Source of the DNA: an uncultured Bacilli bacterium
GTDB lineage: Bacteria > Bacillota_I > Bacilli_A > RF39 > UBA660
Direction: 5' to 3'
Length of the DNA: 15,359 nt
NCBI GenBank assembly: GCA_947628635.1
Contig: CANRAX010000018.1
Coordinates: forward strand, 1-15,359
Below the pieces are notes generated by a model that was not told the DNA's origin, ran no database searches, and saw only the letters and a program-made list of their open reading frames with translations. Below, in pieces: positions 14,150 to 15,359 of this stretch. Numbering within the stretch: position 1 is the stretch's first letter; every line of letters begins with the position of its first letter. Position numbers and translations under genes: made by a program.

Positions 14150-15277
14150 ATGAGAAAGTATAAAATAAATTTGAAAATATTACTACCTATAATTATATTA
14201 GCTTTAATTAGCATAATTACTATTTATAGCGCTAGAACATATACTTCAAGAAGTTTAGGTAATTTAACTTTAAAACAAGCTATTTGGTATTTATTTGGTT
14301 TCTTATTAGTAATAATTTTAGTTAAATTAAAAAATGAAAGCCTTTATAGACATACTTGGATATTTTATATTATAGGTAATGTTTCTTTATTAGGACTTTT
14401 ATTCTTTGCAACACCTATTAATAATAGTCGTTGCTGGTTTAGTATTCCAGGTATAGGTAGTATTCAACCTAGTGAGTTTATGAAAATATTTATCATGCTG
14501 ACTCTGGCGACAATGATCCATAATTTTCGAAGTGATTATAAAAATCCAACTTTATTTGAAGAATTTTTATTCTTAGTAAAAAGCTTTTTAATTGTTTTAT
14601 TACCTGCCGTTCTTACATTTTTACAACCAGATACTGGAGCTGTTTTAATTTATTTTATAATTTATTTTTGTATGATGTTTGCATCAGGCATTAGAATTAG
14701 ATGGTTTGTTGGAGCTTTTATCCTTATTAGTATTATTCTTGGTAGTATTCTTTGGTTATATTTTTATAAAGAAAATATTTTTATAAAAATATTTGGTAGC
14801 TCTATTTATTATCGACTTGACCGTATTTTTGATTGGCAGCAAGGATCTGGTTTACAGCTTGAAAATTCTATTGCTGCAATTGGTTCAGCTGGTTTATTTG
14901 GACATGGTTTTAATAAAACCCCTATTTATTTTCCTGAATCGTCAACGGATTTTATTTTTGCTGTTTATGCCTCAAATTTTGGCTTATTTGGTGTCGTAAT
15001 TCTTTTAGGAATAATCGTTTTTTTAGATGTTAATATTATCTTGCTAGCTAAGAGAAAAATACTTGATACTGATAAATATATTTTATCGGGTATATTAGGA
15101 ATGCTTATTTTCCAACAAATACAAAATATCGCTATGACGGTGGGACTACTGCCTATTACAGGAATAACTTTACCTTTTGTATCATATGGTGGTTCGAGTC
15201 TTCTTTCCTATATGCTTTTAGTTGGCATTTTACTAAATATATCTATGGAAAAAACACGTATATATAAATACAAATAA
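14150..15277 (+). CDS. rodA: SEDS-family peptidoglycan glycosyltransferase, RodA-like
   Basis: Polymerises glycan strands from lipid II in the cytoplasmic membrane, normally with a class B penicillin-binding protein. About ten membrane helices are visible. Family signatures: SIPGIGSIQPSEFMK, QPDTGAVL with the essential Asp (about residue 161), PESSTDFIFA, and LLPITGITLPFVSYGGSSLLSYM near the end. The PE.STDFIFA and MTVGLLPITGI variants favour RodA over FtsW; the sporulation paralogue SpoVE cannot be excluded in this neighbourhood. The length, about 375 residues, is normal. The start is uncertain: ATG 14150 begins the usual short basic N-terminus (MRKYK), while TTG 14132 would add six residues. 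Neither has a strong Shine-Dalgarno site, and a stop at 14126 rules out anything earlier. It is followed by a terminator, so it ends its transcription unit. Confidence 0.93.
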   Translation: MRKYKINLKILLPIIILALISIITIYSARTYTSRSLGNLTLKQAIWYLFGFLLVIILVKLKNESLYRHTWIFYIIGNVSLLGLLFFATPINNSRCWFSIPGIGSIQPSEFMKIFIMLTLATMIHNFRSDYKNPTLFEEFLFLVKSFLIVLLPAVLTFLQPDTGAVLIYFIIYFCMMFASGIRIRWFVGAFILISIILGSILWLYFYKENIFIKIFGSSIYYRLDRIFDWQQGSGLQLENSIAAIGSAGLFGHGFNKTPIYFPESSTDFIFAVYASNFGLFGVVILLGIIVFLDVNIILLAKRKILDTDKYILSGILGMLIFQQIQNIAMTVGLLPITGITLPFVSYGGSSLLSYMLLVGILLNISMEKTRIYKYK

Positions 15278-15283
15278 AAAATC

Positions 15284-15327
15284 AAGGGGCTGAGTGGAAA
15301 TGAATAATTTCTATTCAGTTCTTTTTT
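15284..15327 (+). terminator. Terminator after rodA
   Basis: Arms CTGAGTGGAAAT (15290-15301) and ATTTCTATTCAG (15306-15317 region) pair over twelve positions including two G-U pairs, around a short GAATA-type loop. The stem extends with G-U pairs into GGGG/TTCT. A T run follows. The last 30 bases of the window are AT-rich and end in AAAAAGTCCTGAAATC, perhaps the first arm of another hairpin cut by the window edge. Confidence 0.65.
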
Positions 15328-15359
15328 AATTTATTCAAAAAATAAAAAGTCCTGAAATC

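Noticed and set aside
14793..14999. Plus-strand open frame of 68 codons within rodA
   Set aside because: It is out of frame inside conserved SEDS motifs and has no start signal.
1..15359. A Mollicutes-type code with TGA as tryptophan
   Set aside because: Tryptophans in PolC, TruB and RodA are encoded by TGG, and the EIIB-like gene ends at TGA exactly at its domain end and terminator.

Overview
The window is very AT-rich chromosomal DNA from a low-GC Gram-positive bacterium of the Bacilli/Erysipelotrichia kind. The evidence is a Gram-positive-type PolC replicase, strong AGGAGG/GGTGAT ribosome binding sites, two CotY/CotZ-family spore-coat genes, a SEDS cell-wall polymerase, and promoters that resemble sporulation sigma-factor sites. 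At least one gene (12336-12650) ends in TGA while tryptophan is encoded by TGG, so the standard bacterial code applies rather than the Mollicutes TGA=Trp code. Together these suggest an AT-rich, possibly uncultured gut endospore-former. The species cannot be named from the sequence alone.

Layout. On the minus strand, 7350-106 holds a compact replication and translation cluster. It begins with an unrecognised tail-anchored protein (7350-8228) that has its own terminator. Then comes a probable operon of an unrecognised 280-residue protein, polC, a DUF1653 protein and truB, closed by a terminator at 71-105. The truB gene is a clear fusion: its first ~175 residues are a VanY-like zinc D,D-carboxypeptidase domain with no signal peptide. 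Next are a plus-strand [4Fe-4S] ferredoxin with a good vegetative promoter, a minus-strand rluB, and a minus-strand 422-residue protein that appears to carry two copies of a transglutaminase-like fold, the first catalytically degraded.

From 10.7 kb on, sporulation signatures dominate. A small Pro/Tyr-rich protein lies behind a sigma-K-like promoter. A membrane histidine kinase lies behind three perfectly phased 10-bp repeats that resemble Spo0A boxes. A membrane-anchored PTS EIIB-like protein has lost its phosphorylated cysteine. Two paralogous Cys-rich CotY/Z proteins form an operon. A small minus-strand protein has a sigma-E-like promoter. The window ends with a RodA/SpoVE-type SEDS glycosyltransferase and its terminator.

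A reasonable inference is that the right half is a sporulation neighbourhood: kinase input to Spo0A, coat proteins and peptidoglycan synthesis. The left half is housekeeping. No mobile elements, CRISPR arrays, tRNAs or rRNAs were seen, and no gene-free stretch exceeds 300 bases. The best candidates for something undescribed are the VanY-TruB fusion, the duplicated and half-dead transglutaminase-like protein, the cysteine-less EIIB-like membrane protein, and the phased Spo0A-box array in front of the kinase.
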